Origin: Parasediminibacterium sp051861445
GTDB lineage: Bacteria > Bacteroidota > Bacteroidia > Chitinophagales > Chitinophagaceae
DNA: 64,000 nucleotides
NCBI GenBank assembly: GCA_051861445.1
Contig: JBHYCS010000012.1
Location: forward strand, 87,611 to 151,610
Direction: 5' to 3'
Both the position numbers and the translations under genes were made by a program. The notes beneath the pieces are model-generated. The model was not told the origin of the DNA and did no database searches. It saw only the letters and a list, made by a program, of their open reading frames with translations. Below are positions 27,501 to 35,928 of the stretch, one piece after another (positions within the stretch are counted from its first letter, which is position 1; the number at the start of each line of letters is the position of its first letter).

Positions 27501-29529
27501 TCTGAAAAGAATGGATTTAGATTTCACGTTTACAGCTGAATATATTAGTAAAAATGCTTGTCCGCCACTATTGGCAAACTTTACTGCAAAAACAACCAAT
27601 GTAAATGCAATTGCTTGGAAGTTTGGCGATAATTCAACTGCTTCTAATATTGCTACACCAAGTCATACATATCACAAGCCAGGTATTTATAAAATTACCA
27701 TGTACGGTTTTGGAAATAATAATGTTGTAGATTCAATTACTAAAGAAATTGAAATTAAAGGTCCATTTGCAACTTTATTTGCTGACAGTTATCTAAACTG
27801 TACACCTGCAAATCTTACACTAAGTGCAACGGCTAAAAATGCAACTTCATTTATTTGGGATTTTGGTGATGGAACGTTGAGTAATATTTCAACCGACACA
27901 TTTGCATCTCATGTGTACAATGTTGCAGGTGTTTATAAACCATCTTTAATTATGAAAGATAGTGCTGGTTGTAGTTCCATTTTTGAAATGAATTCAGTAA
28001 TTCTGATGGATTCTATAAATACAAAAGGAAAGATTGATGCAGTAAGTAAAACGCTTTGTAACAATGGAAATATCTTGTTTACAGGAAATGTAAACAGTAT
28101 TGGTAATCAAAAATTGGGATTAAACCATGCATATAGCTGGTTATTTGCAAATGGTATGTTGATCGATTCTTCAAATATGCAATCTCCTTTAGTACAATTT
28201 TCATCAATAGGCAAGCATCCTATTGCTTTAGAAATGAAAACACAAGGCGGTTGTAAGGCTACTTTTGTAGATACGATTGTTGTAAAACCATCTGCTAAGC
28301 CAAGTATAGTAGGTGTAAAAAATGTGTGTATTGATGAAGCACTTCAATTATCAGGAATAAGTAGCCAAAAACAAGATATTACTTGGAATTGGACATTTGA
28401 AAATGGAAATAGGAGCAACCTACAGCAACCAACTGCTCAAATATTTACCAATACAAAATCGCTAAACCGTATTCAGTTAATTACAAGTTTAAATGGTTGT
28501 TTCGATACAGTATCGGCTCAGATACAAGTTTTTGAAAAACCAACAGTGCAATTAACACCTAAAAATGCAAAAATATGTTTGGGTGATTCTATAAAATTAA
28601 CCGCACAAAATGGTAATAAATACGAGTGGATTCAATCAAAATTAACTACTCCAAATAATGTATTTTACGTTGCTCCAACAATATCCACAAGTTATCAGGT
28701 AAAAGTAACCAATAAAAATGGTTGCGAAGCCGTAGATACTGCATTTATAGAAGTGGTACAACCATTTAAATTACAAACTATCAATAGCCTAGAAGCTTGT
28801 GTTGGCAACACAATTCAGTTACAAGCAAAAGGAGCAACAACTTATAAATGGATAAATACCGATAATAGCTTGAGCAGCAATACTTCGGCAACGCCTACAG
28901 CAATAGCAAAAATGAATACCCAATTTAAAGTAGTTGGTTTTGATGCAGATGGATGTTTTACAGATACTGCTACAACCAATATCTTAGTACATCCTTTACC
29001 AACAGTACAATTAGAGTCAGATATTGTGTTAGGTACAGGAGCATTTACTACTTTAAAACCAAATTATAGTGCAGATGTACAAAGAGTAAATTGGTTTCCC
29101 AATCAATATTTAAATGCCGCCAATAGCTTTACACCAACAGTTACGCCAAAATCGAATATTACTTATGTAGTTACTGCCACTTCTAAATATGGCTGTGAAG
29201 CAAAAGATAGCGTTCTTATAAACCTACAATGTATTCAAGATAATTTATATTTGCCTACTGGTTTTACCCCAAATAAAAATGGATTAAACGATGTTTTTTA
29301 TCCATTAGGAAAAGGAATTAATGTAGTAAAACACTTTGCAGTGTATAATAGAACAGGACAAGTTTTATTTGAAAAATCTAACTTTCAATTAAATGATAAA
29401 TCATCAGGATGGAATGGTAAATTCCAAGGTTACGATCAACCAACAGGTGTATACATTTATGCAATAGAAGTAGAATGTGATACTAAAGAAATTTTTAGTA
29501 AAAAAGGAACGATTACTTTGATTAGATAA
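24574..29529 (+). CDS. Giant PKD-repeat surface protein with T9SS type B (CHU_C) sorting domain
   Basis: A 1651-residue exported protein. Start GTG at 24574, placed just before the signal peptide MKSLISFLILLMMQIPIFAQ and preceded by a purine-rich AAAGAAAG. The body is a chain of about 13 PKD-like Ig domains, each marked by a WDFGDG-type motif (for example near residues 140, 227, 566, 650, 838, 1013 and 1097) and the following HTY-x-GxY-V strand. The last 95 residues (about 1558-1651; TGFTPNKNGLNDVFYPLG, YNRTGQVLFEKSN, GWNGKFQGYDQPTGVYIYAI) are the gliding-motility-associated C-terminal domain, which directs export through the type IX secretion system. Likely a surface adhesin or matrix protein. 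It converges with fmt, with only 8 bp between stops. Confidence 0.92.
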   Translation: MKSLISFLILLMMQIPIFAQLAADFTTTDGKLGGCAPLAISFKNTTKGASANATYKWDLGNNNVSTLQHPGSVYTAEKTYQVTLTVTDGAATSSKTIAVTVYKKPIVNFVVENGFGCAPLTTTFKSTSTAGDGIISNYFWDFGDGIVAQDSSFSTIQHTYNFAKKAEIDLVVTNSFGCQNTIQKDNLVEIKNKAIANFTVNNTSLCNTQQKAQFNNTSNGPGNLIYSWSFGDGGVSTDKSPSYQYTQKGQFSVRLIVNSDFGLGCNHEITQNNLIKVADFSTDITVPSLICNGSSANFSAINIPTPTATQWAFSDNNFATASTNSSVSKTFTAAGVFTVRLINTYGICRDTVVKSLTVQAAPSLKGFLVSNTAICSAPAIMYFEDTTVSATQWNWNFNMAVSGATGNTKSPAYKYMQEGSYTVGLTVTNANGCKASTTKTIDIRKTAVNIQLVQSTSVNGLSGCPGFSISLAATPATFIKQYQWQFSDGFSTNLPQATHVFDSVGIHRVKLLYTSNSGCKDSVQFNSAIQVFQKPKANFSVSKSVVCGNNAVVFTNTSTPISTRWFWDYGDKNTAALSASNHTVSHKYLDSGFFNVRLVAVNGVCADTIDKLQAVKVLPPFTTIAGISNNCTSRGDVLFTFTTRGGNKFEWDFGDGTKETIDGTPKPIRHTYSKSGNYTVKLTAYSDECTVEDGGVAQVLLKKEPVLTARKTIVCLNDSLNVTLANLDVNPTNLGYNIVKIEDANGNLFAATNRPTAAKWTNVYIGNLSSISKGNHSIRFIIQSNQFNCFDTSNFINFKTTGPIANFNIQTVTACYKEAVKFSDVSIADTNAPIKKWEWFFGDGKTNVQTEKAAFQFQYNTPGLYNPTLKVTDTNGCFTINSTKYKSFVVKGPKAAFVYAPTAITPNVPVTFTNTSNTYGNTNTQFAWQFSVGKFNSNSNTTVVRTYNNSVVRDTVTLIVKDATSSCADTTKQVVVLKRMDLDFTFTAEYISKNACPPLLANFTAKTTNVNAIAWKFGDNSTASNIATPSHTYHKPGIYKITMYGFGNNNVVDSITKEIEIKGPFATLFADSYLNCTPANLTLSATAKNATSFIWDFGDGTLSNISTDTFASHVYNVAGVYKPSLIMKDSAGCSSIFEMNSVILMDSINTKGKIDAVSKTLCNNGNILFTGNVNSIGNQKLGLNHAYSWLFANGMLIDSSNMQSPLVQFSSIGKHPIALEMKTQGGCKATFVDTIVVKPSAKPSIVGVKNVCIDEALQLSGISSQKQDITWNWTFENGNRSNLQQPTAQIFTNTKSLNRIQLITSLNGCFDTVSAQIQVFEKPTVQLTPKNAKICLGDSIKLTAQNGNKYEWIQSKLTTPNNVFYVAPTISTSYQVKVTNKNGCEAVDTAFIEVVQPFKLQTINSLEACVGNTIQLQAKGATTYKWINTDNSLSSNTSATPTAIAKMNTQFKVVGFDADGCFTDTATTNILVHPLPTVQLESDIVLGTGAFTTLKPNYSADVQRVNWFPNQYLNAANSFTPTVTPKSNITYVVTATSKYGCEAKDSVLINLQCIQDNLYLPTGFTPNKNGLNDVFYPLGKGINVVKHFAVYNRTGQVLFEKSNFQLNDKSSGWNGKFQGYDQPTGVYIYAIEVECDTKEIFSKKGTITLIR

Positions 29530-29537
29530 ATACAACT

Positions 29538-30464
29538 CTAAAATCGATAACCTCTCAAAAAGTCTTCAATCAACATTCTTTTTTTACCTTCTAACTGTAT
29601 GTCTATAACATGAATAAAGCCATCAGCACAGCTAAATTTTAAATATGATTTTTGATCTGTAAAATATTCACCACAAGCATGTGAATGTGATACAATTTCT
29701 TTTTTACAAGTATAAATTTTTAATTTCTTTTCTTGCAAATAAGTAAATGCAGCAGGATAAGGCGATAAACCTCTAATTAAATTATAGATATTGTTAGCTG
29801 TATCTGTAAATTGAATGCAACAGGTTTCTGTGAATATTTTTGGAGCATGTTTTAAAGTTTTGTCTTCTATCGGTTGTGGTTTTTCACTAATAGAACCATC
29901 TAACAAACCAAGTACTGTTTCAACCAATGTATTTGCTCCAAGAACCATCATTTTATCATGAATTTCTCCAACCGTTTCATCTTCACCAATTGGCATTTTT
30001 GCTTGTAACAAAATATTACCTGTATCTATAGCATGTAACAATTTAAAAGTAGTAACGCCGGTTTCTTTCTCACCATTTATTACAGCCCAATTAATAGGTG
30101 CAGCACCTCTATACTGAGGTAATAAAGAACCATGAACATTAATTGTACCCATTGGTGGCATATTCCACACTACTTCAGGTAACATTCTAAATGCAACCAC
30201 AATTTGTAAATCAGCTTGTAGGGCTTTTAATTCGGTTAAAAATTGTTCATTTTTTAATTTTTCTGGCTGTAAAATGTTTAAGTTAATGGCAACAGCATAT
30301 TTTTTTACGGCACTCTCAGTTATTTGCATTCCTCTACCTGCAGGTTTATCAGGGGCTGTAACAACACCAACAATATTAAAACCTGCGTTTACCAAAGCGT
30401 CTAACGATGCTACAGCAAAAGCAGGCGTACCCATAAAAACAATTCTACAATCTTTTACATTCAT
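29538..30464 (-). CDS. fmt: Methionyl-tRNA formyltransferase
   Basis: Formylates Met on initiator tRNA with 10-formyl-THF. 308 residues, the normal length. N-terminal Rossmann-like domain with RIVFMGTPAFAVASLDALV, VVTAPDKPAGRGMQ, the catalytic segment INVHGSLLPQYRGAAPINWAVINGE (Asn, His) and TGVTTFKLLHAIDTGNIL (Asp). C-terminal OB-like domain from about 205, with IYNLIRGLSPYPAAFTYL. Four bases before its ATG lies TACATTTG (minus strand), a canonical TAnnTTTG box. Its stop nearly abuts the stop of the giant PKD gene, and no separate terminator is visible. Confidence 0.96.
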   Translation of the reverse strand: MNVKDCRIVFMGTPAFAVASLDALVNAGFNIVGVVTAPDKPAGRGMQITESAVKKYAVAINLNILQPEKLKNEQFLTELKALQADLQIVVAFRMLPEVVWNMPPMGTINVHGSLLPQYRGAAPINWAVINGEKETGVTTFKLLHAIDTGNILLQAKMPIGEDETVGEIHDKMMVLGANTLVETVLGLLDGSISEKPQPIEDKTLKHAPKIFTETCCIQFTDTANNIYNLIRGLSPYPAAFTYLQEKKLKIYTCKKEIVSHSHACGEYFTDQKSYLKFSCADGFIHVIDIQLEGKKRMLIEDFLRGYRF

Positions 30465-30468
30465 TCGG

Positions 30469-30476
30469 CAAATGTA
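30469..30476 (-). promoter_or_regulatory. -7 promoter box directly before fmt
   Basis: TACATTTG on the minus strand matches the Bacteroidota TAnnTTTG consensus and ends four bases before the fmt ATG. No convincing -33 TTTG was found at the expected distance. Confidence 0.5.
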
Positions 30477-30597
30477 AGTATTGAGGAAAAGATATTGTTG
30501 TGGTAATTAAATGTGATAAGTAATAAAAACAATGCGGATTTACAAAATAATGCAGCTAAATCATTCTGTAATGAGAATCTAAATAATTAATCAAATA

Positions 30598-31479
30598 TTA
30601 ATCTCTCAACTTAAAATTGAAAACGATGGTACCAGATTCTTCGTCGTTTGTGGCTGCATTTAGCTTTAATTGTCTAGCTTTTTTTAAAGCAATGCCACGT
30701 ATATTTTGATTGGTAGTAGTTGTTCCTTTTGGATTGATAGTTGCATTGGTAACTGTTCCATTTGCATCTACAAGAATATCTACAGCAACTTTAGCAGGTT
30801 CATTAAACTCATCTTCAAAACTAGGTAGTTTAGTAATTTTTCTGCCTTTTAATCCACTTCTGATAGATACCCCACTATTGCCACTTGCTGCATTTCCTGT
30901 ATAACTATCACTATTTGGGTTACCATTTGGTTTTCCCTGATCGCCATTTCCACCTGCAATACCTTGGTTTTTAACGCCATTATAGCTATCGGCATTATTT
31001 CCTCCATTTCCATTGCTACCATTGTATTTGGCCATTGTAGCTTTTGGTTTTGGTGGTGTAGGAGTTGTGGTTTCTGCTGGTTTTATATTTTTTGTAGTAG
31101 GTATATTGGTGTTTTTGGTAGTTGGTTTTATAATCGGTTTAATGGGTTTACTTATTACAGGTTCGTCTTCCTCATTATTTTCAGCAGGAGTAATATTGTT
31201 TTCTTGTGTAGGTAAACTTGTTTGTGGCGACGGTGTGTTATCACTTGTAACTGTTTCTGTAGCAGGTTCTCCAGGAACAGCAGGTGCTACATCTCCCAAT
31301 CCAGTTTCGCTATTACCTAAATTCACTTCTATTCCTTCATCCAAAATTGGTTTAGGTGTTTGAGGAACTGTCCAATGTATAAAGAAAAAAACAATGAATA
31401 ATAATGCACAACAAAGCAATGTTATTCCAGAAGCTTTTAGGTTCTTATTACGTTCGAATTGAGCAGATTCAATCATCAT
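30598..31479 (-). CDS. TonB-like energy-transducer-type protein
   Basis: A 293-residue protein with a short cytoplasmic N-terminus, one membrane helix (about 18-37), a long Pro/Thr/Asn/Gly-rich periplasmic linker (about 45-215, with KPIKPIIKPTTKN and several GNGGN runs), and a C-terminal beta-alpha-beta domain (about 220-293; EPAKVAVDILVDANGTVTNATINPKG, ALKKARQLKLNAA) resembling the TonB C-terminal fold. It probably couples the proton-motive force to an outer-membrane receptor or acts in a related envelope complex. No ExbB/ExbD genes are adjacent. The start could be either of two consecutive ATGs. Confidence 0.78.
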   Translation of the reverse strand: MMIESAQFERNKNLKASGITLLCCALLFIVFFFIHWTVPQTPKPILDEGIEVNLGNSETGLGDVAPAVPGEPATETVTSDNTPSPQTSLPTQENNITPAENNEEDEPVISKPIKPIIKPTTKNTNIPTTKNIKPAETTTPTPPKPKATMAKYNGSNGNGGNNADSYNGVKNQGIAGGNGDQGKPNGNPNSDSYTGNAASGNSGVSIRSGLKGRKITKLPSFEDEFNEPAKVAVDILVDANGTVTNATINPKGTTTTNQNIRGIALKKARQLKLNAATNDEESGTIVFNFKLRD

Positions 31480-31597
31480 TTATAATTTAAATTCTTTTGC
31501 TACAGATGCAAAAACGAATACTAAGTTATTGTATAAACGTAAGTAGATAGTAAGATGTTGTATAAAAAATGGTTAATGTATATCAAAAGAATAGTTG

Positions 31598-32362
31598 CTA
31601 CATAAAAATATCATAAGCAAAGCGTAAAAGTGTAGCAGAAACAATGATTAAAAAGAAAATTCTGATAAATTTATTTCCTTTTTTAATGGCAAATTTAGCT
31701 CCTAACATTCCTCCCAAAGCATTACTAGCAGCCATTGGTAAAGCAATACTCCAAACAATTTTTCCTTTTAGCATAAACAAAATAATAGACCCTAAATTAG
31801 TAGCAAGATTTACCATTTTTGCTTTAGCCGATGCATGTAAAAAATCATATCCCATCACACTTACAAAAGCTAAAACAAGAAAACTACCTGTTCCTGGTCC
31901 AACAAAACCATCATATAATCCAATAACTATACTTATAGCTACAGCATATATTTTTTTGGTTTGATTAGAATGACTTTTTTGTACATGTTGTCCAAAATTT
32001 TTCTTTGTATATGTATAAATAGCTACAAAACTTAAAACCACTAACAATAGTGGCTTCATAAAGCTATTGTTTACAATCGTTAGTAATTGAGAGCCTGCAA
32101 ATGCAGATACAAAGGCAATACACATCATCATGCCTAATAAACGCCAATCAATTACTTGCCTTTTTACATATTGATAAGCAGCAAAACTAGTTCCACTAAA
32201 TGCAGGTATTTTTAATGAACCAATTACCGTTGCAACAGGATATTGTGGCAATAATAAAATACTACTTGGCACTTGAATTAAGCCACCGCCACCAACAATA
32301 GCATCTACAAATCCTGCTGTAAAAGCAACACAACACAATAGTAAAAGCGTAGTGGTAAACAT
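31598..32362 (-). CDS. TSUP (TauE/SafE) family permease
   Basis: A 254-residue integral membrane protein with about eight helices. It has the duplicated TSUP motifs GFVDAIVGGGGLIQVPSSILL near the N-terminus and GLYDGFVGPGTGSFLVLAFVSVMGYDFLHASAKAKMVNLATNLGS in the second half. The family exports or imports sulfur-containing or organic anions (sulfite, sulfoacetate, taurine degradation products); the substrate here is unknown. It starts 7 bp after the EamA gene stop, so TSUP, EamA and the radical SAM gene form a tight minus-strand operon. Confidence 0.92.
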   Translation of the reverse strand: MFTTTLLLLCCVAFTAGFVDAIVGGGGLIQVPSSILLLPQYPVATVIGSLKIPAFSGTSFAAYQYVKRQVIDWRLLGMMMCIAFVSAFAGSQLLTIVNNSFMKPLLLVVLSFVAIYTYTKKNFGQHVQKSHSNQTKKIYAVAISIVIGLYDGFVGPGTGSFLVLAFVSVMGYDFLHASAKAKMVNLATNLGSIILFMLKGKIVWSIALPMAASNALGGMLGAKFAIKKGNKFIRIFFLIIVSATLLRFAYDIFM

Positions 32363-32369
32363 AGAATTG

Positions 32370-33299
32370 CTAGTTTTTAATTATACTTGTTGAAAAGCGA
32401 ATATTGGCTAATGTTAAACCCATTAAAACAATGATTCCTGCAATAAAATGCATTTTGGTAAACGATTCATTCAATAGAAAAACGGCTTCTATGGTACTGA
32501 ATAAAGGAATTAAATTACCAAATAAAACAGTTTTGCTTGGGCCAATCAATTGAATGGATTTATTCCACAACAAATAACATATAAATGAACAGCCAAAACC
32601 TAAATAAATAATTGAACCTATTACGTTGTTAGAAAAGATAATGGGTTGATTTCCTTGAAATAACTCGTATAAAAACAAGGGAAATAATAAAGCTGTGCCG
32701 ATTACAAAACCTACAAATAAAAAGTTTAAGCTACTGACTCCTTTTGGTTTTTGTTTAGCTAAATTATTGTAAATAGCAAAACTTAAAGCTCCTAACAAAG
32801 CCCAAACATCGCCAACAGAAAAATGAAATAATACTAGCTTTTGAATTTCACCGTTGGTAATTAAAACCACAATTCCAATAAAGCAGATAAACATACCTAC
32901 AATGCTATTCCATTGTAGTTTTTCTTTATAAAAAACAAAGGCAATTGTAATTGAAAAAATAGGAGCCGCTGTTGTGCTAATTAAAGCCAAGTTAATAGCA
33001 GTTGTATGATGACCTGCAATGTATAAACACAAATTAAACAAAGTAAAACCACACAAAGCTGTAGCAGTGAAATAGACTTTATTGTTAAAAATGATTTCTT
33101 TCTCTGCTATAAACTTTTTCCAAGCCAAAGGTGCTATACAAACCATAGCAAAAAACCATCGGAAAAAAGCCAAACTAGCAGGAGGAATTTTACTTGAAAT
33201 GCCTCTTGCAATAATATAGTTGCCACTCCAAATAATGCATGTAATAATTGCAAAGGCAATACCTACAGTTTTGTTACTATATTTTTGAGTTAGGGGCAT
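32370..33299 (-). CDS. EamA/DMT-superfamily transporter
   Basis: A 309-residue inner-membrane protein with ten predicted helices in two five-helix EamA repeats. The first repeat opens GIAFAIITCIIWSGNYIIARGISSKIPPASLAFFRW; the second opens GDVWALLGALSFAIYNNLAKQ and ends with GPSKTVLFGNLIPLFSTIEAVFLLNE. Such drug/metabolite transporters usually export amino acids or metabolites; the substrate cannot be inferred here. It lies between the radical SAM gene (19 bp upstream) and the TSUP gene (7 bp downstream), so it is cotranscribed with both. Confidence 0.92.
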   Translation of the reverse strand: MPLTQKYSNKTVGIAFAIITCIIWSGNYIIARGISSKIPPASLAFFRWFFAMVCIAPLAWKKFIAEKEIIFNNKVYFTATALCGFTLFNLCLYIAGHHTTAINLALISTTAAPIFSITIAFVFYKEKLQWNSIVGMFICFIGIVVLITNGEIQKLVLFHFSVGDVWALLGALSFAIYNNLAKQKPKGVSSLNFLFVGFVIGTALLFPLFLYELFQGNQPIIFSNNVIGSIIYLGFGCSFICYLLWNKSIQLIGPSKTVLFGNLIPLFSTIEAVFLLNESFTKMHFIAGIIVLMGLTLANIRFSTSIIKN

Positions 33300-33318
33300 T
33301 CAAATAAAAAATAGGATA

Positions 33319-34617
33319 TTAATGATGGGCAAAATCTAGCGAATAATTGCCTTTAATTCTTTCGATTGGTGGATTAAAATATCCAAATTTTAATTTTGGA
33401 AATTCTTCTTGAATCAATTGTTGCATTTGTTTTACACCCAATAAATCACCTGTTTCGGTAACACCAATTTGACCCAAATACCAATCAGGATCAATATTAA
33501 AATTTCTCCATTGTATCATGCTTAAATCTGTCTCTTTAATTAAGTTTCTTAAAGCTTCGTATTCTTCTTCACAATCAGTCATTCCTGGAAAAACAAAATA
33601 ATTAATGCTAGCCCAACCACCATAACTACGCATTACTTTTAAGCTTTCAATAATATCTTCGAATTGATAATTATTGGGGCGATAATAGGGTGTATAAATA
33701 TGTTTTCTTGCAGAATTAGTACTTACACGTATACTGTTTAAACCAGCTTCACACAAAGCTTTTACAGCATCAGGTTTTGATCCGTTGGTGTTAATGTTAA
33801 TACTGCCTTTATCGGTATGTTTTCTAATTTCTATTATGGCTTCTCTAATTGTTTCCCACATTAAAAGTGGCTCGCCTTCACAACCTTGTCCAAAACTAAT
33901 AATAGGATAGGGTGCATTCATTAAATGTGGTACCGTAAATTCTACAATTTCTTCAGCCGTTGGCTTAAAATTCAATCGATCTTGTGGTGAAGTAATTTCC
34001 TCATCTTGTGGTTGAAAAGAAACACATCCAATACAATTGGCATTACAAGCAGGAGATGTAGGAACAGGGCATTCCCATCTTCCTAAAGAAAAATTTCTTG
34101 CAGCAGGACAAGTATACGTTAAACAACAAGTTTCCATTAAATGTTTTACTAAACGATTATGTGGATAAGCTTGCAGTAATTGATTGGTTCCGCTAATAAT
34201 TTTTGCATCGTTGTATCCTGCTGCTTCTTGTCGAATATCTTCTTCAATTCTTACTGCTGCAACATAAAATTTTTCGTTGTGCCATGCAGCAGCTGTATAG
34301 CAAAACAGTGGTAAAGTTGGTGCTTCTGGCAAGGTTTCATAAGCAGCCAAAAATAAACTTGTATGTGCAGGTGGAATAAATGATGCAACGGCCCATCCTT
34401 TATCGCATAAACGCATATCACCTGTTTCTACATCAATACCAATACCTCTTCTTCCAGGTAATTCGTATAAGTTTCCACCTTCAGGTAATTCTATCCAATC
34501 TTCTAATTCTACCGGAAAAGCATCCCATCCTGCTCTACCAACTGCATATAAGCTGGTATCTTCAAAAATATTTCCATTACCGTCTGAATATAAAATATAA
34601 GGTGATTCTGTAAGCAT
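33319..34617 (-). CDS. Radical SAM protein
   Basis: A 432-residue radical SAM enzyme. The cluster-binding CxxxCxxC is at about residues 190-197 (ACNANCIGCVSFQPQ). It is followed by an IISFGQGCEGEPLL stretch typical of the SAM-binding glycine-rich segment, and ININTNGSKPDAVKALCEAGLNSIRVST. The first 180 residues are a separate N-terminal domain with several Cys (ETCCLTYTCPAARN) whose role is unknown. The family is widespread in Bacteroidota, usually as uncharacterised radical SAM proteins; the reaction is not known. It heads the rSAM-EamA-TSUP operon. An exported or imported product handled by the two permeases is conceivable but unsupported beyond gene order. Confidence 0.88.
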   Translation of the reverse strand: MLTESPYILYSDGNGNIFEDTSLYAVGRAGWDAFPVELEDWIELPEGGNLYELPGRRGIGIDVETGDMRLCDKGWAVASFIPPAHTSLFLAAYETLPEAPTLPLFCYTAAAWHNEKFYVAAVRIEEDIRQEAAGYNDAKIISGTNQLLQAYPHNRLVKHLMETCCLTYTCPAARNFSLGRWECPVPTSPACNANCIGCVSFQPQDEEITSPQDRLNFKPTAEEIVEFTVPHLMNAPYPIISFGQGCEGEPLLMWETIREAIIEIRKHTDKGSININTNGSKPDAVKALCEAGLNSIRVSTNSARKHIYTPYYRPNNYQFEDIIESLKVMRSYGGWASINYFVFPGMTDCEEEYEALRNLIKETDLSMIQWRNFNIDPDWYLGQIGVTETGDLLGVKQMQQLIQEEFPKLKFGYFNPPIERIKGNYSLDFAHH

Positions 34618-34681
34618 ATGATATGATAATAAAATGTATAGAAAATGAAAATTTGAATCATTAAATCGAGAAGAGAATTTA

Positions 34682-35272
34682 CTAGTTTAAACGTTCTTCT
34701 TTTTTTACTTGTGATAAACAAAAAGCATTAAACTCTTTTTCAGTTTCTTTTGTAATGCTGTCGTTTACTTCTTTTTGAATAATTGTATTGTTTTTTAGGT
34801 CAATAGTAAGCAGCCCATCTTTTAAAACTACATTGTTTATAGCTTGCCAATCTATTTTTTTGGTAGGAAAACTATTAAATGCAATTTCTTCTTCATCAAA
34901 TCCTATTTCAGATTGCACTTTTACTGGTTTTTCTAAAATTCCTGCTACTAAATAAATCAAACCTATCCAAAGTCCACTTGGTATCAACCACCAACCTAAA
35001 GCACCTATTAATAAACCCAATCTGTAATAAGGAGTAGTCGCCATTTTTTGCATTCTATAAACATAAATCCACCAAGCAAGAATGAGTACACTTATAATGA
35101 TGAGTAAAATACTACTTCTTTTATTCAAGTATGTATTGTCAAATACTAGTGTTTGATATGCCTCAAACAAAAAAGCACCGATACACAACAGCATCATAAA
35201 TTGACTAATAAAATCAATTAATTTAAAGGATTGCTTTTTTAATTCAATCACGTAATCGTATGTTTTAGACAT
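34682..35272 (-). CDS. Membrane protein with PH-like C-terminal region
   Basis: A 196-residue protein from the ATG at 35272; an in-frame TTG nine bases earlier is less likely. Predicted helices lie at about 20-38, 52-70 and 88-112, followed by a soluble tail (about 120-196) with GFDEEEIAFNSFPTKKIDWQAINNVVLKDGLLTIDLKNN. This strand-rich pattern is seen in bacterial PH-like domain membrane proteins. Its function is not known. It is divergent from ccmE and 64 bp upstream of the radical SAM gene on the same strand. Confidence 0.65.
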   Translation of the reverse strand: MSKTYDYVIELKKQSFKLIDFISQFMMLLCIGAFLFEAYQTLVFDNTYLNKRSSILLIIISVLILAWWIYVYRMQKMATTPYYRLGLLIGALGWWLIPSGLWIGLIYLVAGILEKPVKVQSEIGFDEEEIAFNSFPTKKIDWQAINNVVLKDGLLTIDLKNNTIIQKEVNDSITKETEKEFNAFCLSQVKKEERLN

Positions 35273-35401
35273 ATCTATCAATTAATGAAGTGTGCAAAAG
35301 TAAGTAAGTAGACGTGGTTTTGTTGATTCGCTTTGTTTAATTCTTTTCTTTTTTAACACTGTAATAGTACAATTGATTCGAGTGCCGATTTGTTTTTCAG
35401 C

Positions 35402-35434
35402 TACTTTTGCACTCTGAAAATGAAGACACTATGA
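35402..35434 (+). promoter_or_regulatory. ccmE promoter box and four-codon upstream ORF
   Basis: TACTTTTG (35402-35409) matches the TAnnTTTG box. Ten bases later an ATG (35420) opens the mini-ORF M-K-T-L-stop, whose TGA overlaps the ccmE ATG as ATGA, the arrangement of translational coupling. The stretch 35406-35428 matches 49446-49468 (the trp leader start) at 22 of 23 bases. No good -33 element was seen. Confidence 0.5.
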
Positions 35435-35841
35435 AGAAAACGCACATTATTATGTTGGTGTTAATTGTTGTGGCAATAACTGTTTTAATTAGTTATACAG
35501 GCGATTTAACCACTTACGAAACAGTTGCATCTGCCAAAGAAAAGGAAGGAAAGTTTGTGAATCTAATAGCCAAATTAGATAAATCTCAACCATTAGAATA
35601 CGATGCCATCAAAAATCCGAACTATTTACGTTTTACGGCTGTTGATACACTTGGAAATACGGTTAAAGTAGTATATCACAATACTAAACCAACAGATATG
35701 GAAAAAAGTGAGCGTTTGGTTTTAAAAGGTAAAATGGAAGGCGATCATTTTGAATGTAAAGATATTTTACTAAAATGTCCTAGTAAGTATAAAGACGATG
35801 TAAGTGCAAATACTTTAAATGAAAAAGAATCGACTAAATAA
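35431..35841 (+). CDS. ccmE: Cytochrome c maturation heme chaperone CcmE, CxxxY type
   Basis: A 136-residue heme chaperone delivering heme to the CcmF lyase. ATG at 35431 is used because it starts directly before the membrane anchor (MKKTHIIMLVLIVVAITVLI); an upstream in-frame TTG gives an implausible polar extension. The periplasmic OB-fold region has FVNLIAKLD, YLRFTAVDTLGNTVKVVYHNTKP, and GKMEGDHFECKDILLKCPSKYKDD. The heme-attachment position holds Cys116 in CPSKY (Cys116, Tyr120), that is CxxxY instead of the E. coli HxxxY. Followed 87 bp downstream by ccmF. No ccmA, B, C, G or H gene is adjacent. Confidence 0.9.
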   Translation: MKKTHIIMLVLIVVAITVLISYTGDLTTYETVASAKEKEGKFVNLIAKLDKSQPLEYDAIKNPNYLRFTAVDTLGNTVKVVYHNTKPTDMEKSERLVLKGKMEGDHFECKDILLKCPSKYKDDVSANTLNEKESTK

Positions 35842-35928
35842 TCGAATTCCAATTCATGCATCATTGCTTCTGAAATTTTAAAATGATGTAAACGAACGAA
35901 ACAACATTTATCAATTACAATTTTATAC

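Noticed and set aside
34509..34721. A minus-strand 70-codon frame between the radical SAM and membrane protein genes
   Set aside because: It overlaps the ends of both genes in another frame and has low complexity; not a gene.
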